Shown: in pieces, positions 17,676 through 25,126 of the stretch
Position numbering within the stretch: position 1 is the first letter of the stretch
Layout: the number at the start of each line of letters is the position of its first letter
Assembly (NCBI GenBank): GCA_946545015.1
Contig: CAMNMV010000007.1
Span: 1-37,994, forward strand
Direction: 5' to 3'
Length of the DNA: 37,994 bases
Source of the DNA: an uncultured Clostridium sp.
Lineage (GTDB): Bacteria; Bacillota; Clostridia; TANB77; CAG-508
Position numbers and translations under genes: made by a program
The notes under the pieces: model-generated
The model's input: the letters and a program-made list of their open reading frames with translations, nothing else
Database searches by the model: none
What the model was told of the DNA's origin: nothing

Positions 17676-18002
17676 TTAATTATTCTCAATAATTGTTTTT
17701 GCAATATTATAAATTAGTTTTTGTTTTTCAGGTGGACAATTTTTTAATAGTTCGGCAAAATCTTTTTCTAAGTAGTTTTGGGAATCATTAGATGCCCCAT
17801 TTAATATATATGCTTCGGAAACATCTAATAGTGAACATATTTGATTTAATCTTGGTAAATTAATATGAGAATTACCTCTTTCAATTCTACTTAGAAAAGC
17901 AACAGAAACATCAATTTTTTCCGCTAAATCTTCTTGAGTATATTTTTTAGCAAGTCTAGCTTTTTTTATTCTAGATCCAATTATATTATAATCTAATGCC
18001 AT
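17676..18002 (-). CDS. XRE-family transcriptional regulator
   Basis: 108 residues. A Cro/C1-type helix-turn-helix fills residues 8-62: IGSRIKKARLAKKYTQEDLA, then IDVSVAFLSRIERG with the recognition helix VAFLSRIE, then LPRLNQICSLLDVS. A short C-terminal helical tail (KQKLIYNIAKTIIENN) probably dimerises. Ribosome site AAGGAGTG. The 386-bp gap upstream is shared with the divergent M23 peptidase gene, which it might control; this is inferred from arrangement only. Targets unknown. Confidence 0.9.
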   Translation of the reverse strand: MALDYNIIGSRIKKARLAKKYTQEDLAEKIDVSVAFLSRIERGNSHINLPRLNQICSLLDVSEAYILNGASNDSQNYLEKDFAELLKNCPPEKQKLIYNIAKTIIENN

Positions 18003-18388
18003 TAAAAAATCACTCCTTATTTGTGAAAAACAATAAACACAAGGTTTTACACATTTATTTTAAAAAGAATATAACACTGTAGAGTTAAATTTTACAGAAA
18101 CTAACAAATCAAGGTTAACTAATAGATTAATATAATTATCTTTTCCGATAGTACATTAACTTATTCAAATATTTTTAAAAATAAATAATACAGAAAAAAA
18201 GAGAAAAAAAGAGAAATAGAGTGAATTAAAGAGAAAAGAATATGAATTCTATGGTTTTAATAGGCTGTTTTGGAATAAAATTTTAAAATTGGGAATAATA
18301 ATGTATACATAATTTGCAATTTTGACGAATATATAGTATAATAAAGATTAGTTGTTTTTGAAATTTAGTAAAAAATAACAAAAGGAGA
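18003..18388. other. 386-bp divergent intergenic region: curved-DNA-like tract, palindrome, promoter
   Basis: No gene is seen. It holds the upstream region of the XRE gene, a weak inverted repeat CTGTA-N11-TACAG (18077-18097), a purine tract with A runs spaced about 10 bp (18193-18240), the palindrome ATGTATACAT (18301-18310) and the M23 peptidase promoter (18314-18342). Confidence 0.6.
18314..18342 (+). promoter_or_regulatory. Sigma-A promoter of the M23 peptidase gene
   Basis: TTGCAA (18314-18319), 17 bases, TATAAT (18337-18342). The perfect palindrome ATGTATACAT (18301-18310) sits just upstream of the -35 and could be a regulator site. Confidence 0.65.
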
Positions 18389-19348
18389 GTGAAATTTATT
18401 TTAGAAGGAAAACTGAAAATTTGTACAAAAGATAAGCTAAAAATTGTGGGAATAATAATCATTGGATTATGTTTTATAATTGGATTATTTTGTATAAAGT
18501 ATAAAACAGTATATGCAGTTACATTAGGAAATGAAGAAGTAGGTTATATAGAAAATAAAGAAGAATTTGAAAAAGAAATAGAAGAAAAAGTTAAAAATTA
18601 TTCTGCAAAAAATGTTGCTAGTGTTGAAGTAAAAGAAATGCCAACATATGAACTAAAATTTGTAGATAAAGATGAAACAACAAATGAACAAGACATTATA
18701 ATAGCAATGCAAAAAGATATGACTATAACATATAAATATTATGAGATATCTTTAAAAGATGAATTGATAGAATCAGTAGATAAATTAGAAGATGCTCAAA
18801 GTATAGTAGATGAATTGAAAAAAAATAATCAAGATTTAGAAGTAACAATAACAGAAAAAACAACTCAAAATGCAGAAGAAATAAATACAGATGCAGTTGA
18901 AGTTGCTAAATCTAAATTAACTAATAAAGTTGAAGAAGATAAAAATGTTATTGCAAATGTTGAAGGAATAAAAATTGCTACATTACCAGTAACTGGAACT
19001 ATATCTTCAAGATATGGCGTAAGTAGTAGAATAAGAAGTTCTACACATACAGGGCTAGATATAGCAGCATCAAATGGAACGCCAATAAAAGTTGTTTCTG
19101 ATGGTACAGTTGTATCTGCTAAATATGAAGGTGCTTATGGTAATTTAGTAAAAGTAGATCACGGAAATGGAGTTGAAACATGGTATGCACATACAAGTAA
19201 AATGTATGTAACACCAGGACAAACAGTTAAGGCAGGAGATGTAATTGCAGCTGTTGGTTCAACAGGAAATTCGACAGGAGCCCATTTACATTTTGAGATA
19301 AGAATTAATGGGAGTCATGTTAACCCACAACTTTATATGTATAAATAA
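18389..19348 (+). CDS. Membrane-anchored M23 (LytM-type) peptidase
   Basis: 319 residues as read from GTG 18389. One membrane span (about 20-37, IVGIIIIGLCFIIGLF), a middle region about 45-190 (Glu/Lys-rich, repeating ENKEEFEKEIEEK-like helices), and a C-terminal LytM domain from about 195. Zinc ligands are His220 and Asp224 (HTGLD) and His301 (AHLHFE), with His268 and His299 as catalytic helpers, so it should cleave peptidoglycan cross-bridges outside the membrane. It is convergent with spoIVA; spore-former M23 proteins include SpoIIQ, but I see no proof it is that. The start is odd: GTG is only one base from GGAG, and an ATT nine bases on would be spaced properly. Confidence 0.9.
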   Translation: MKFILEGKLKICTKDKLKIVGIIIIGLCFIIGLFCIKYKTVYAVTLGNEEVGYIENKEEFEKEIEEKVKNYSAKNVASVEVKEMPTYELKFVDKDETTNEQDIIIAMQKDMTITYKYYEISLKDELIESVDKLEDAQSIVDELKKNNQDLEVTITEKTTQNAEEINTDAVEVAKSKLTNKVEEDKNVIANVEGIKIATLPVTGTISSRYGVSSRIRSSTHTGLDIAASNGTPIKVVSDGTVVSAKYEGAYGNLVKVDHGNGVETWYAHTSKMYVTPGQTVKAGDVIAAVGSTGNSTGAHLHFEIRINGSHVNPQLYMYK

Positions 19349-19374
19349 AAAGAAGCTAGAAATAGCTTCTTTTT
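19347..19374. terminator. Bidirectional terminator between the M23 gene and spoIVA
   Basis: A 12-bp perfect stem AAAAAGAAGCTA / TAGCTTCTTTTT with a GAAA tetraloop; works for both convergent genes. Confidence 0.9.
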
Positions 19375-19375
19375 G

Positions 19376-20854
19376 TTATAGAATAATACAGATTAATCCA
19401 CCACTACCTTCATTAACTATTCTTTCTAAAGTTTCTTGAAGTTTTAATTGAGCATCTTCTGGCATTTTAGAAAGTTTAGTTTGTAAACCTTCATTTACTA
19501 ACTCATGGAGATTTTTACCAAAAATATTAGATTCCCATATTTTCTTAGGGTCACTTTCAAATTCTGAAAGTAAGTAATTTACGAGTTCTTCTGATTGCTT
19601 TTCTGAACCAACAATAGGAGAAACTTCAGTTTGAATATCAGCTCTAATTAGGTGAATGCTAGGGGCTGTTGCCTTTAATTTTACACCAAATCTAGAACCT
19701 TGTTTAACCATTTCAGGTTCATCCAAAATTAATTCATCAATAGAAGGGGTGACAATTCCATAACCTTTTGCATTTACTTCATCTAAAGCATATGCTATTT
19801 TATCATATTTCTTTTTAGATTTTGCAAGTTCTGAAATAGTACTAAACAAATCACCTTCATTTTTGATATCAACATTAGTAATTTCAGAAAGTACATTATA
19901 AAATAGATTATCTTTCATGTGAATAGAAATATTTACATTGCCAGTGCCTAAATCAATACTATCTATAGTGCTATTATTAATGATTTCAGTTTGTGAAATA
20001 GTTTTAACAGATGAAGGAACTTCTTTTAAAATATTAATATCAGAAAATGTATTTTTAATTTCATTAAATAATTCGTTTTTTATTGGATGAGAAAAATCTA
20101 ATCCATCAATCCATCTTGGAAATTTGATATTAATTTGCTCAATTGGAAATTCATATAATATATTACTAAAAATGTTTGAAATATCATCAATATCTAAATT
20201 TTCACAATTCGTTGGAATTACTGATGTTTCATATTTTTGACTCAAATTTTTTGCTAATTCTTGTGTATAATCTGAATTTGGATTATTAGAATTTAACAAA
20301 ATAACAAAAGGTTTGTTAATTGCTTTTAATTCTGAAACAACTCTTTCTTCGGCTTTTATATAATCTTCTCTTGGAATATCTGTTATACTTCCATCAGTTG
20401 TTACTAAAATACCGATAGTAGAATGTTCTTCTATAACTTTCTTAGTTCCAATTTCAGCTGCAGTTTCAAAAGGAATTTCTTCATTTGACCAAGGAGTTTT
20501 AACCATTCTTGGCATTTCATCTTCTAAATAACCAATTGCATTATCGACTAAATAGCCAACACAATCTACTAATCTAGTTTTTAATTTTAAATTATTATCT
20601 AAAGTAATTTCAATAGCTTCATTGGGAACAAATTTGGGTTCAGTAGTCATTATAGTTTTTCCACTTGCACTTTGTGGTAATTCATCTTTTGCTCGTTCTT
20701 TTTTATATTCATTATCAATATTTGGAATTACAAGCAAATCCATAAATTTTTTTATAAAAGTTGATTTACCAGTTCTTACTGGCCCTACTACTCCAACATA
20801 AATGTCTCCTTGAGTTCTTGAACTAATGTCTTGATATAGACCTATATTTTCCAT
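19376..20854 (-). CDS. spoIVA: Stage IV sporulation protein A (spore coat morphogenetic ATPase)
   Basis: 492 residues, the same length as the Bacillus subtilis protein. It forms an ATP-driven basement layer on the forespore surface on which the coat is built. The Walker A GPVRTGKST is at 24-32, within GDIYVGVVGPVRTGKSTF. The C-terminus GGLICIIL is the usual end, needed for membrane anchoring through SpoVM. Ribosome site AAGGAGG. This marks the organism as an endospore former. A sigma-E-like -35 is seen upstream (20924-20930). Confidence 0.98.
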   Translation of the reverse strand: MENIGLYQDISSRTQGDIYVGVVGPVRTGKSTFIKKFMDLLVIPNIDNEYKKERAKDELPQSASGKTIMTTEPKFVPNEAIEITLDNNLKLKTRLVDCVGYLVDNAIGYLEDEMPRMVKTPWSNEEIPFETAAEIGTKKVIEEHSTIGILVTTDGSITDIPREDYIKAEERVVSELKAINKPFVILLNSNNPNSDYTQELAKNLSQKYETSVIPTNCENLDIDDISNIFSNILYEFPIEQINIKFPRWIDGLDFSHPIKNELFNEIKNTFSDINILKEVPSSVKTISQTEIINNSTIDSIDLGTGNVNISIHMKDNLFYNVLSEITNVDIKNEGDLFSTISELAKSKKKYDKIAYALDEVNAKGYGIVTPSIDELILDEPEMVKQGSRFGVKLKATAPSIHLIRADIQTEVSPIVGSEKQSEELVNYLLSEFESDPKKIWESNIFGKNLHELVNEGLQTKLSKMPEDAQLKLQETLERIVNEGSGGLICIIL

Positions 20855-20901
20855 CTATATACCTCCTTAAATTTTAAACATGTACTAAATAACTTTTATT
20901 A

Positions 20902-20930
20902 ATTTATATTGTAAAAATTTAAGAATATGA
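20902..20930 (-). promoter_or_regulatory. Possible sigma-E promoter of spoIVA
   Basis: On the minus strand TCATATT (20930-20924) fits the sigma-E -35 (KMATATT) fully; 14 bases on, ATATAAAT (20909-20902) fits the -10 at 5 of 8. spoIVA is sigma-E-driven in B. subtilis. Weak on sequence alone. Confidence 0.35.
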
Positions 20931-20947
20931 CAAGTTAAAAAAAATAT

Positions 20948-20976
20948 TTGCTAAATTTTAAAATATGTGGTACAAT
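20948..20976 (+). promoter_or_regulatory. Extended -10 promoter of the pyrophosphorylase operon
   Basis: TTGCTA (20948-20953), 17 bases ending in TGG, then TACAAT (20971-20976). Transcription would begin at about 20983, leaving an 80-base leader with a terminator-like hairpin. Confidence 0.6.
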
Positions 20977-21013
20977 AACAAAAATTAGTAAATAAACATA
21001 TTATGTAATATAA

Positions 21014-21043
21014 GATAAAAAAGCCTATAAAGGCTTTTTTATC
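21014..21043 (+). terminator. Terminator-like hairpin in the leader of the pyrophosphorylase gene
   Basis: 13-bp perfect stem GATAAAAAAGCCT / AGGCTTTTTTATC with an ATAA loop, lying between a clear promoter and the ribosome site (GAAAGGGAG, about 21046-21055). Six T sit in the stem's 3' arm. Reads as an attenuator (see findings). Confidence 0.7.
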
Positions 21044-21062
21044 GCAGAAAGGGAGAATAAAA

Positions 21063-22316
21063 ATGAATGATATAGAAAGAGCAAAAGATATATTAAAACA
21101 ATATAACCAAGAGCATATTATACGTTTATTTGATAAGATTAATGAAGAAAAACAAGTAGAACTTGCTAAACAAGTTATAAATATTGATTTTCATAAAATT
21201 ACAGAATTATATGAAAATACTAAAAAAGAAATTGAAATAAAAGAAAAAGATATACAACCAATTAGCTATGTTGATAAGGAAAAATTAACTCCTGAAGAAA
21301 AAGATAAATATGATAAATTGGGTGAAGAAGTAATTAGAAAAGGCCAATATGCGGTAGTAACTATGGCAGGTGGGCAAGGAACTAGACTTGGACATTCTGG
21401 ACCAAAAGGTACATTTAAATTAGATGTTTACGGAAAAGGAAAATATCTTTTTGAAATATTTGCAGAAAATCTAAAAGAAGCAAATAAAAAATATGATAGT
21501 ATTATTCCTTGGTACATAATGACAAGTAGAGAAAATAATAAAGAAACAAAAGAGTTTTTAGAAAAAAATAATTATTTTGGTTATGATAAAAACTATGTTA
21601 CTTTATTTATTCAAGGTGAATTACCATTAGTAGACACAAATGGTAAGGTATTAGTAAGTAGAGAAATGAAGATTAAAGAGGCTTCAGATGGAAATGGTGG
21701 AACATATGCATCATTAAGATCAAGTGGAGCACTTTCTGATATGAAGGAAAGAGGAATTAAGTGGATATTTATAGGTGGAGTAGATAATGCTTTATTAAAA
21801 ATGGCAGATGTTACTTTATTAGGTGTAACAATAGATAAGGGATGCCAAATTGGATCTAAATCAGTAGTTAAAGCAAATCCTAAAGAAAAAGTAGGAGTAT
21901 TTTGCAAGATGAACGGACACCCAAAAGTTATTGAATACACTGAACTTCCTGAAAAAATGGCAGAAGAAGTAGATAATAATGGTGAGCTTAAGTTTGGGGA
22001 ATCAAATATAATATGCCACTTATTTACAATAGATGCAATAGAAAAAGTAAGTGTAGAACCATTAATGTATCATACAGCATTTAAGAAAAATTCATATATT
22101 GATGAAAATGGAAAAGAAATAATACCAGATGAGCCTAATTCATACAAATTTGAATCATTTATATTTGATGCTTTAGAATTCTTTGATGATATGGCAATAT
22201 TAAGAGGGAAAAGAGAAGATGACTTTGCACCAGTAAAAAATAAAGAAGGGGCAGATAGTCCAAAAACAGCAAAAGAATTATATGAAAAATATTGGGAAAG
22301 ACAAAAAAATAATTAG
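21063..22316 (+). CDS. UDP-N-acetylglucosamine/UDP-sugar pyrophosphorylase, eukaryote-like (UAP1/UDPGP family)
   Basis: 417 residues. The nucleotide-binding signature MAGGQGTRLGHSGPKG is at 101-116, the UAP1/AGX1-type version. Then IKWIFIGGVDNALLKMADV, KVGVFCKMNGHPKVIEYTELPE, and the C-terminal EPNSYKFESFIFDAL, which matches UDPGP-family enzymes acting on GlcNAc-1-phosphate. It makes UDP-GlcNAc from UTP and GlcNAc-1-P for cell-wall precursors. It is not the GlmU N-domain, but the next gene carries an acyltransferase that could supply the other GlmU half. Preceded by an attenuator-like hairpin. The substrate (GlcNAc-1-P against glucose-1-P) is inferred. Confidence 0.93.
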   Translation: MNDIERAKDILKQYNQEHIIRLFDKINEEKQVELAKQVINIDFHKITELYENTKKEIEIKEKDIQPISYVDKEKLTPEEKDKYDKLGEEVIRKGQYAVVTMAGGQGTRLGHSGPKGTFKLDVYGKGKYLFEIFAENLKEANKKYDSIIPWYIMTSRENNKETKEFLEKNNYFGYDKNYVTLFIQGELPLVDTNGKVLVSREMKIKEASDGNGGTYASLRSSGALSDMKERGIKWIFIGGVDNALLKMADVTLLGVTIDKGCQIGSKSVVKANPKEKVGVFCKMNGHPKVIEYTELPEKMAEEVDNNGELKFGESNIICHLFTIDAIEKVSVEPLMYHTAFKKNSYIDENGKEIIPDEPNSYKFESFIFDALEFFDDMAILRGKREDDFAPVKNKEGADSPKTAKELYEKYWERQKNN

Positions 22317-22356
22317 AATTATTTGTATAGTAAATAAGTTATAGGAGAAAAGGTAT

Positions 22357-23022
22357 ATGGACGATATTAAAATAAGTAATTTATATAATCTAGATGAAAC
22401 AATAGCCAAAGATATATTTGAGGGAGTAACATATCCTTGGGAAGTATTACCTAAAATTAGTGATTTTATAAAAGAATTCGGTAAAACTTTAGATGCAAAT
22501 GAATATGAACAAAAAGGTGAAAATATTTGGATTGCTAAAACTGCTAAAGTAGCTCCTACAGCAAGTATCACAGGACCTGCAATTATAGGAAAAAATGCTG
22601 AAGTAAGACATTGTGCTTTTATTAGAGGAAATGCAATTGTTGGAGAAAATTCAGTAGTTGGAAATTCCACAGAATTGAAAAATGTTATATTATTTAACAA
22701 TGTACAAGTACCACATTATAATTATGTTGGAGATTCAATTTTAGGATATAAATCTCATATGGGAGCAGGATCAATAACATCAAATGTTAAATCTGATAAA
22801 AAACTTGTTATCGTAAAAAATGGAGAAGAAAAAATAGAAACAGGATTAAAAAAATTTGGTGCTATGATTGGAGATAATGTTGAAGTAGGTTGTGGCTCTG
22901 TATTAAATCCTGGAACAGTTATTGGAAAAAATACTAATATATATCCATTATCATCTGTAAGAGGCGTTGTTTCAGAAAATAGTATTTACAAAAAACAAGG
23001 TGAGATAGCAGAAAAAATATAA
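22357..23022 (+). CDS. Left-handed beta-helix acyltransferase, GlmU C-domain-like
   Basis: 221 residues. A hexapeptide-repeat beta helix starts at about residue 65 (APTASITGPAIIGKNAEVRH) and runs through residues to about 200 (ELKNVILFNNVQVPHYNYVG, GAGSITSN, GDNVEVGCGSVLNPGTVIGK). The block HYNYVGDSILG and GAGSITSN is like the GlmU acetyltransferase active site, which acts on glucosamine-1-phosphate with acetyl-CoA. The N-terminal 60 residues are a helical cap, not the pyrophosphorylase domain. It follows the pyrophosphorylase by 40 bases with GGAGAAAAGG ahead, so the two probably make a split GlmU. Acceptor not proven. Confidence 0.88.
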   Translation: MDDIKISNLYNLDETIAKDIFEGVTYPWEVLPKISDFIKEFGKTLDANEYEQKGENIWIAKTAKVAPTASITGPAIIGKNAEVRHCAFIRGNAIVGENSVVGNSTELKNVILFNNVQVPHYNYVGDSILGYKSHMGAGSITSNVKSDKKLVIVKNGEEKIETGLKKFGAMIGDNVEVGCGSVLNPGTVIGKNTNIYPLSSVRGVVSENSIYKKQGEIAEKI

Positions 23023-23061
23023 AAAATAAAATAAAAAATAAATAAAAATAAAAAACATCCT

Positions 23062-23104
23062 AAGGGAGAGGTTAGATAAGGATATTTTCTAAACTCTCCC
23101 TTTT
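23062..23104 (+). terminator. Intrinsic terminator of the pyrophosphorylase operon
   Basis: AAGGGAGAGGTTAGA pairs with TCTAAACTCTCCCTT (one mismatch), followed by a run of T to about 23107. Confidence 0.85.
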
Positions 23105-23355
23105 TTTCTCATGAATTTTGAAAAGCATATAAGTATGCTTGTAAAATATCTTGCAAACTCACTTGTTTTATGATAAGATGCACGAATAGCAAAAAAAATA
23201 TTTAATTGATGTTTAGAAAGAAAATATAAGAACTAAAAATTATGAATATAGTAATTTTAGGTTGCAATTAAGTTATATAGTAAATGTTAATATGCATTGC
23301 TTGTGGCAACGAAATGATTAGCATATAATCATTTTATAGAAGGGAGGCATATATA
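23105..23355. other. Intergenic region with inverted repeats upstream of the XRE-membrane gene
   Basis: No gene is seen. It contains AAGCATA-N4-TATGCTT (23123-23140), a possible promoter TTGCAA-17-TAAGAT (23151-23179), and a second inverted repeat over the proximal -10 (23314-23332). Confidence 0.5.
23314..23332. promoter_or_regulatory. Inverted repeat over the -10 of the XRE-membrane gene (candidate autoregulatory operator)
   Basis: ATGATTA, 5 bases, TAATCAT. A TATAAT (23324-23329) lies inside it, with a poor -35 (TTGTGG, 23301-23306) 17 bases upstream. Position fits self-repression by the downstream regulator. Confidence 0.45.
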
Positions 23356-23865
23356 ATGCTAAAAGAAAATATTAAAATGATTAGAAAACAAAAAGGACTA
23401 TCACAAGAAGAACTTGCTATTAAATTAAATGTAGTTAGACAAACAATATCAAAGTGGGAACAAGGATTATCAGTTCCTGATTCTGAACTGCTAGTTTCAT
23501 TATCTGAAGCACTTGATACTCCTGTAAGTGTTTTACTGGGTGAAAATGTTTCTGAAGAAAAGTCAGATAGTTTAAAAGAAATTTCAGAGAAGCTAGAAAT
23601 AATAAATTTGCAACTAGCGCAAAGAAAAGAAAATAAACGAAAATTTTGGCATTGTTTTTTTATAGTTTTGTGTATAGTTTTAATATTAACTGTTATTGGT
23701 ATTGCAACAATGAATAATACTTATTTAGAATGGGATTATAATAATCCTGAATTAGCAGTAATGGGAGTAGGAGTTCATACTTTTGTATGGATTTTTGTAA
23801 GATTAGCACCAATAGTTTTTATAGGCTCAATAGTAGGAATTTGTTTAACAAGAAAGAAAAAATAA
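23356..23865 (+). CDS. XRE-type regulator with two membrane spans
   Basis: 169 residues. Helix-turn-helix at 6-58 (IRKQKGLSQEELAIKLNVVRQTISKWEQG, read as two helices with recognition helix VRQTISKWE), followed by a Leu-rich coiled segment (SLKEISEKLEIINLQL) and two membrane spans, about 95-115 and 140-162, with a Lys-rich end. DNA-binding domains tethered to the membrane like this are frequent in Firmicutes and usually respond to envelope signals. Ribosome site GAAGGGAGG. No partner gene is obvious: it stands between two terminators. Confidence 0.9.
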   Translation: MLKENIKMIRKQKGLSQEELAIKLNVVRQTISKWEQGLSVPDSELLVSLSEALDTPVSVLLGENVSEEKSDSLKEISEKLEIINLQLAQRKENKRKFWHCFFIVLCIVLILTVIGIATMNNTYLEWDYNNPELAVMGVGVHTFVWIFVRLAPIVFIGSIVGICLTRKKK

Positions 23866-23929
23866 ATTGCAGGTTATAGTAATAAGCAGAATGTTTTTAT
23901 ATTGTTAAAAAATACTAATTTATGATAAA

Positions 23930-23960
23930 AAAAAGTGGATTGTAAACCGATCCACTTTTT
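23930..23960. terminator. Bidirectional terminator between 23356-23865 and the 56-residue gene
   Basis: An 11-bp stem AAAAAGTGGAT / ATCCACTTTTT with a 9-base loop. Flanking A and T runs allow use in both directions. Confidence 0.88.
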
Positions 23961-23985
23961 AATAATTTTATTTAGTTATAATTAA

Positions 23986-24156
23986 TTATTTCTTTTTTTC
24001 TTCAGGTATAACAATATTTCTTGGTTTTTCATCTTTTGTTTTTGGCCTCATATTAGTAATATCTTCATAAACTGGAGAAATATCTAGATTTGATCCATCT
24101 CCATTAACTATTTCAATTTGTTTTTTCTCTTTTTTTGCATCTTCCAAATTATTCAT
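23986..24156 (-). CDS. Small conserved-looking hydrophilic protein (56 residues), unknown function
   Basis: The start is set at the ATG 24156: an upstream in-frame ATG (24177) is part of the ribosome site AGGAGGGGG. The protein is MNNLEDAKKEKKQIEIVNGD followed by SNLDISPVYEDITNMRPK and an ending EEKKK. It is highly charged with no Cys or membrane span and probably disordered; the DISPVYEDI core looks like a short binding motif. A strong ribosome site and its own terminator argue that it is real. I do not know its function. Confidence 0.6.
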   Translation of the reverse strand: MNNLEDAKKEKKQIEIVNGDGSNLDISPVYEDITNMRPKTKDEKPRNIVIPEEKKK

Positions 24157-24366
24157 AGAAATCCCCCTCCTATTCATTTGTATTAGTTTATCTTAAATAA
24201 ATATTTTCTCATATTAATCTAATATAATTATAACATTTTTTTTGTCTTATTGCAAATTTATATATGTAAAATACTACTTTTAAATATTCATAATAATTAC
24301 TTTCTTGACACAAATAAATTTATTATGATAATATATCATAAAATTAAAAAAAGAAGAGAGAAGATT

Positions 24367-24999
24367 ATGGAAATAGAAAAGATAAAATCAATAATAGAAG
24401 CAATGTTATTTGCAGCTGGAAGACCTGTAACTATACAAGAACTAGTGTTAAATTTAGAATTGTCTAAAGAAGAATTAGAAAAGATTATAGAGAGTATGAG
24501 AGAAGAATATAAATCTGGAAATAGAGGAATTGAACTTATAAAGATAGATGAAAGCTATCAATTATGTACTAAAAAAGATTTGTACGAATATGTATATCCA
24601 GTAATTGATAAAAGGGCTAAACCAAATCTTTCAAATGCAGCACTAGAAACACTTGCAATAATCGCATACAACCCTAAAATTACAAGAGCTGAAATCGAAG
24701 CAATTAGAGGTGTAAGTGCTGATGGATGTATATATAAATTATTAGAATATGGATTAATAGAAGAAGCAGGAAAAACTGATTTACCAGGAAAACCAATGGC
24801 ATACAGAACATCTAAAGATTTTTTAAGAATGTTTGGATATTCATCATTAAATGATTTACCAGAACTTCCAAGGTTTAAATTAGATGCTAATAAACAAATT
24901 GTAATAGATGATTTGTTAGAAGAACAAGAAAATGCGAATAATGAGGTTGAAGAAGTAACAAGTGTGAGTGAAGAAGAAAATATTAAAGATGAGAATTAA
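24367..24999 (+). CDS. scpB: Segregation and condensation protein B
   Basis: 210 residues from the ATG at 24367. Earlier in-frame starts lie in AT-rich DNA without a ribosome site and would add a hydrophobic, non-conserved piece. ScpB forms tandem winged helices that bind the kleisin ScpA in the SMC complex for chromosome condensation. Signature: IESMLFAAGRPV-like start (IIEAMLFAAGRPV), TLAIIAYNPKITRAEIEAIRGV, and DLPELPRF near the C-terminus. scpA and the usual rluB neighbour are not adjacent. Confidence 0.95.
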   Translation: MEIEKIKSIIEAMLFAAGRPVTIQELVLNLELSKEELEKIIESMREEYKSGNRGIELIKIDESYQLCTKKDLYEYVYPVIDKRAKPNLSNAALETLAIIAYNPKITRAEIEAIRGVSADGCIYKLLEYGLIEEAGKTDLPGKPMAYRTSKDFLRMFGYSSLNDLPELPRFKLDANKQIVIDDLLEEQENANNEVEEVTSVSEEENIKDEN

Positions 25000-25002
25000 T
25001 GG

Positions 25003-25028
25003 AAAATCTACATAAATATGTAGATTTT
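25003..25028 (+). terminator. Intrinsic terminator after scpB
   Basis: AAAATCTACAT / ATGTAGATTTT with an AAAT loop, followed by more T (to about 25032). Confidence 0.85.
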
Positions 25029-25039
25029 TTTTACAGCAA

Positions 25040-25068
25040 TTGACATTTTATGTAAAGCAAATTATAAT
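25040..25068 (+). promoter_or_regulatory. Perfect-consensus sigma-A promoter of the SGNH esterase gene
   Basis: TTGACA (25040-25045), 17 bases, TATAAT (25063-25068): full match to consensus with ideal spacing. Confidence 0.8.
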
Positions 25069-25126
25069 ATAAGTTAAAGTGTATATTTAGTACTTTTTAT
25101 AAAAAATAAATTTAAAGGAGAAGGAT

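Noticed and set aside
17067..18002. Phage or genomic-island remnant (unknown gene plus XRE regulator)
   Set aside because: No integrase, phage structural gene, att repeat or base-composition break is seen around it.
18242..18290. Short frame starting ATG at 18242 in the divergent region
   Set aside because: Only about 14 codons, no ribosome site, and within the XRE/M23 regulatory DNA.
18389..20854. Reading the M23 gene next to spoIVA as spoIIQ
   Set aside because: Order, promoter type (sigma-A rather than forespore-like) and the long middle domain do not establish this; kept as an M23 peptidase.
21001..21062. glmS-ribozyme-like or known riboswitch ahead of the pyrophosphorylase gene
   Set aside because: The leader is too short and shows only a simple hairpin, without the known conserved core.
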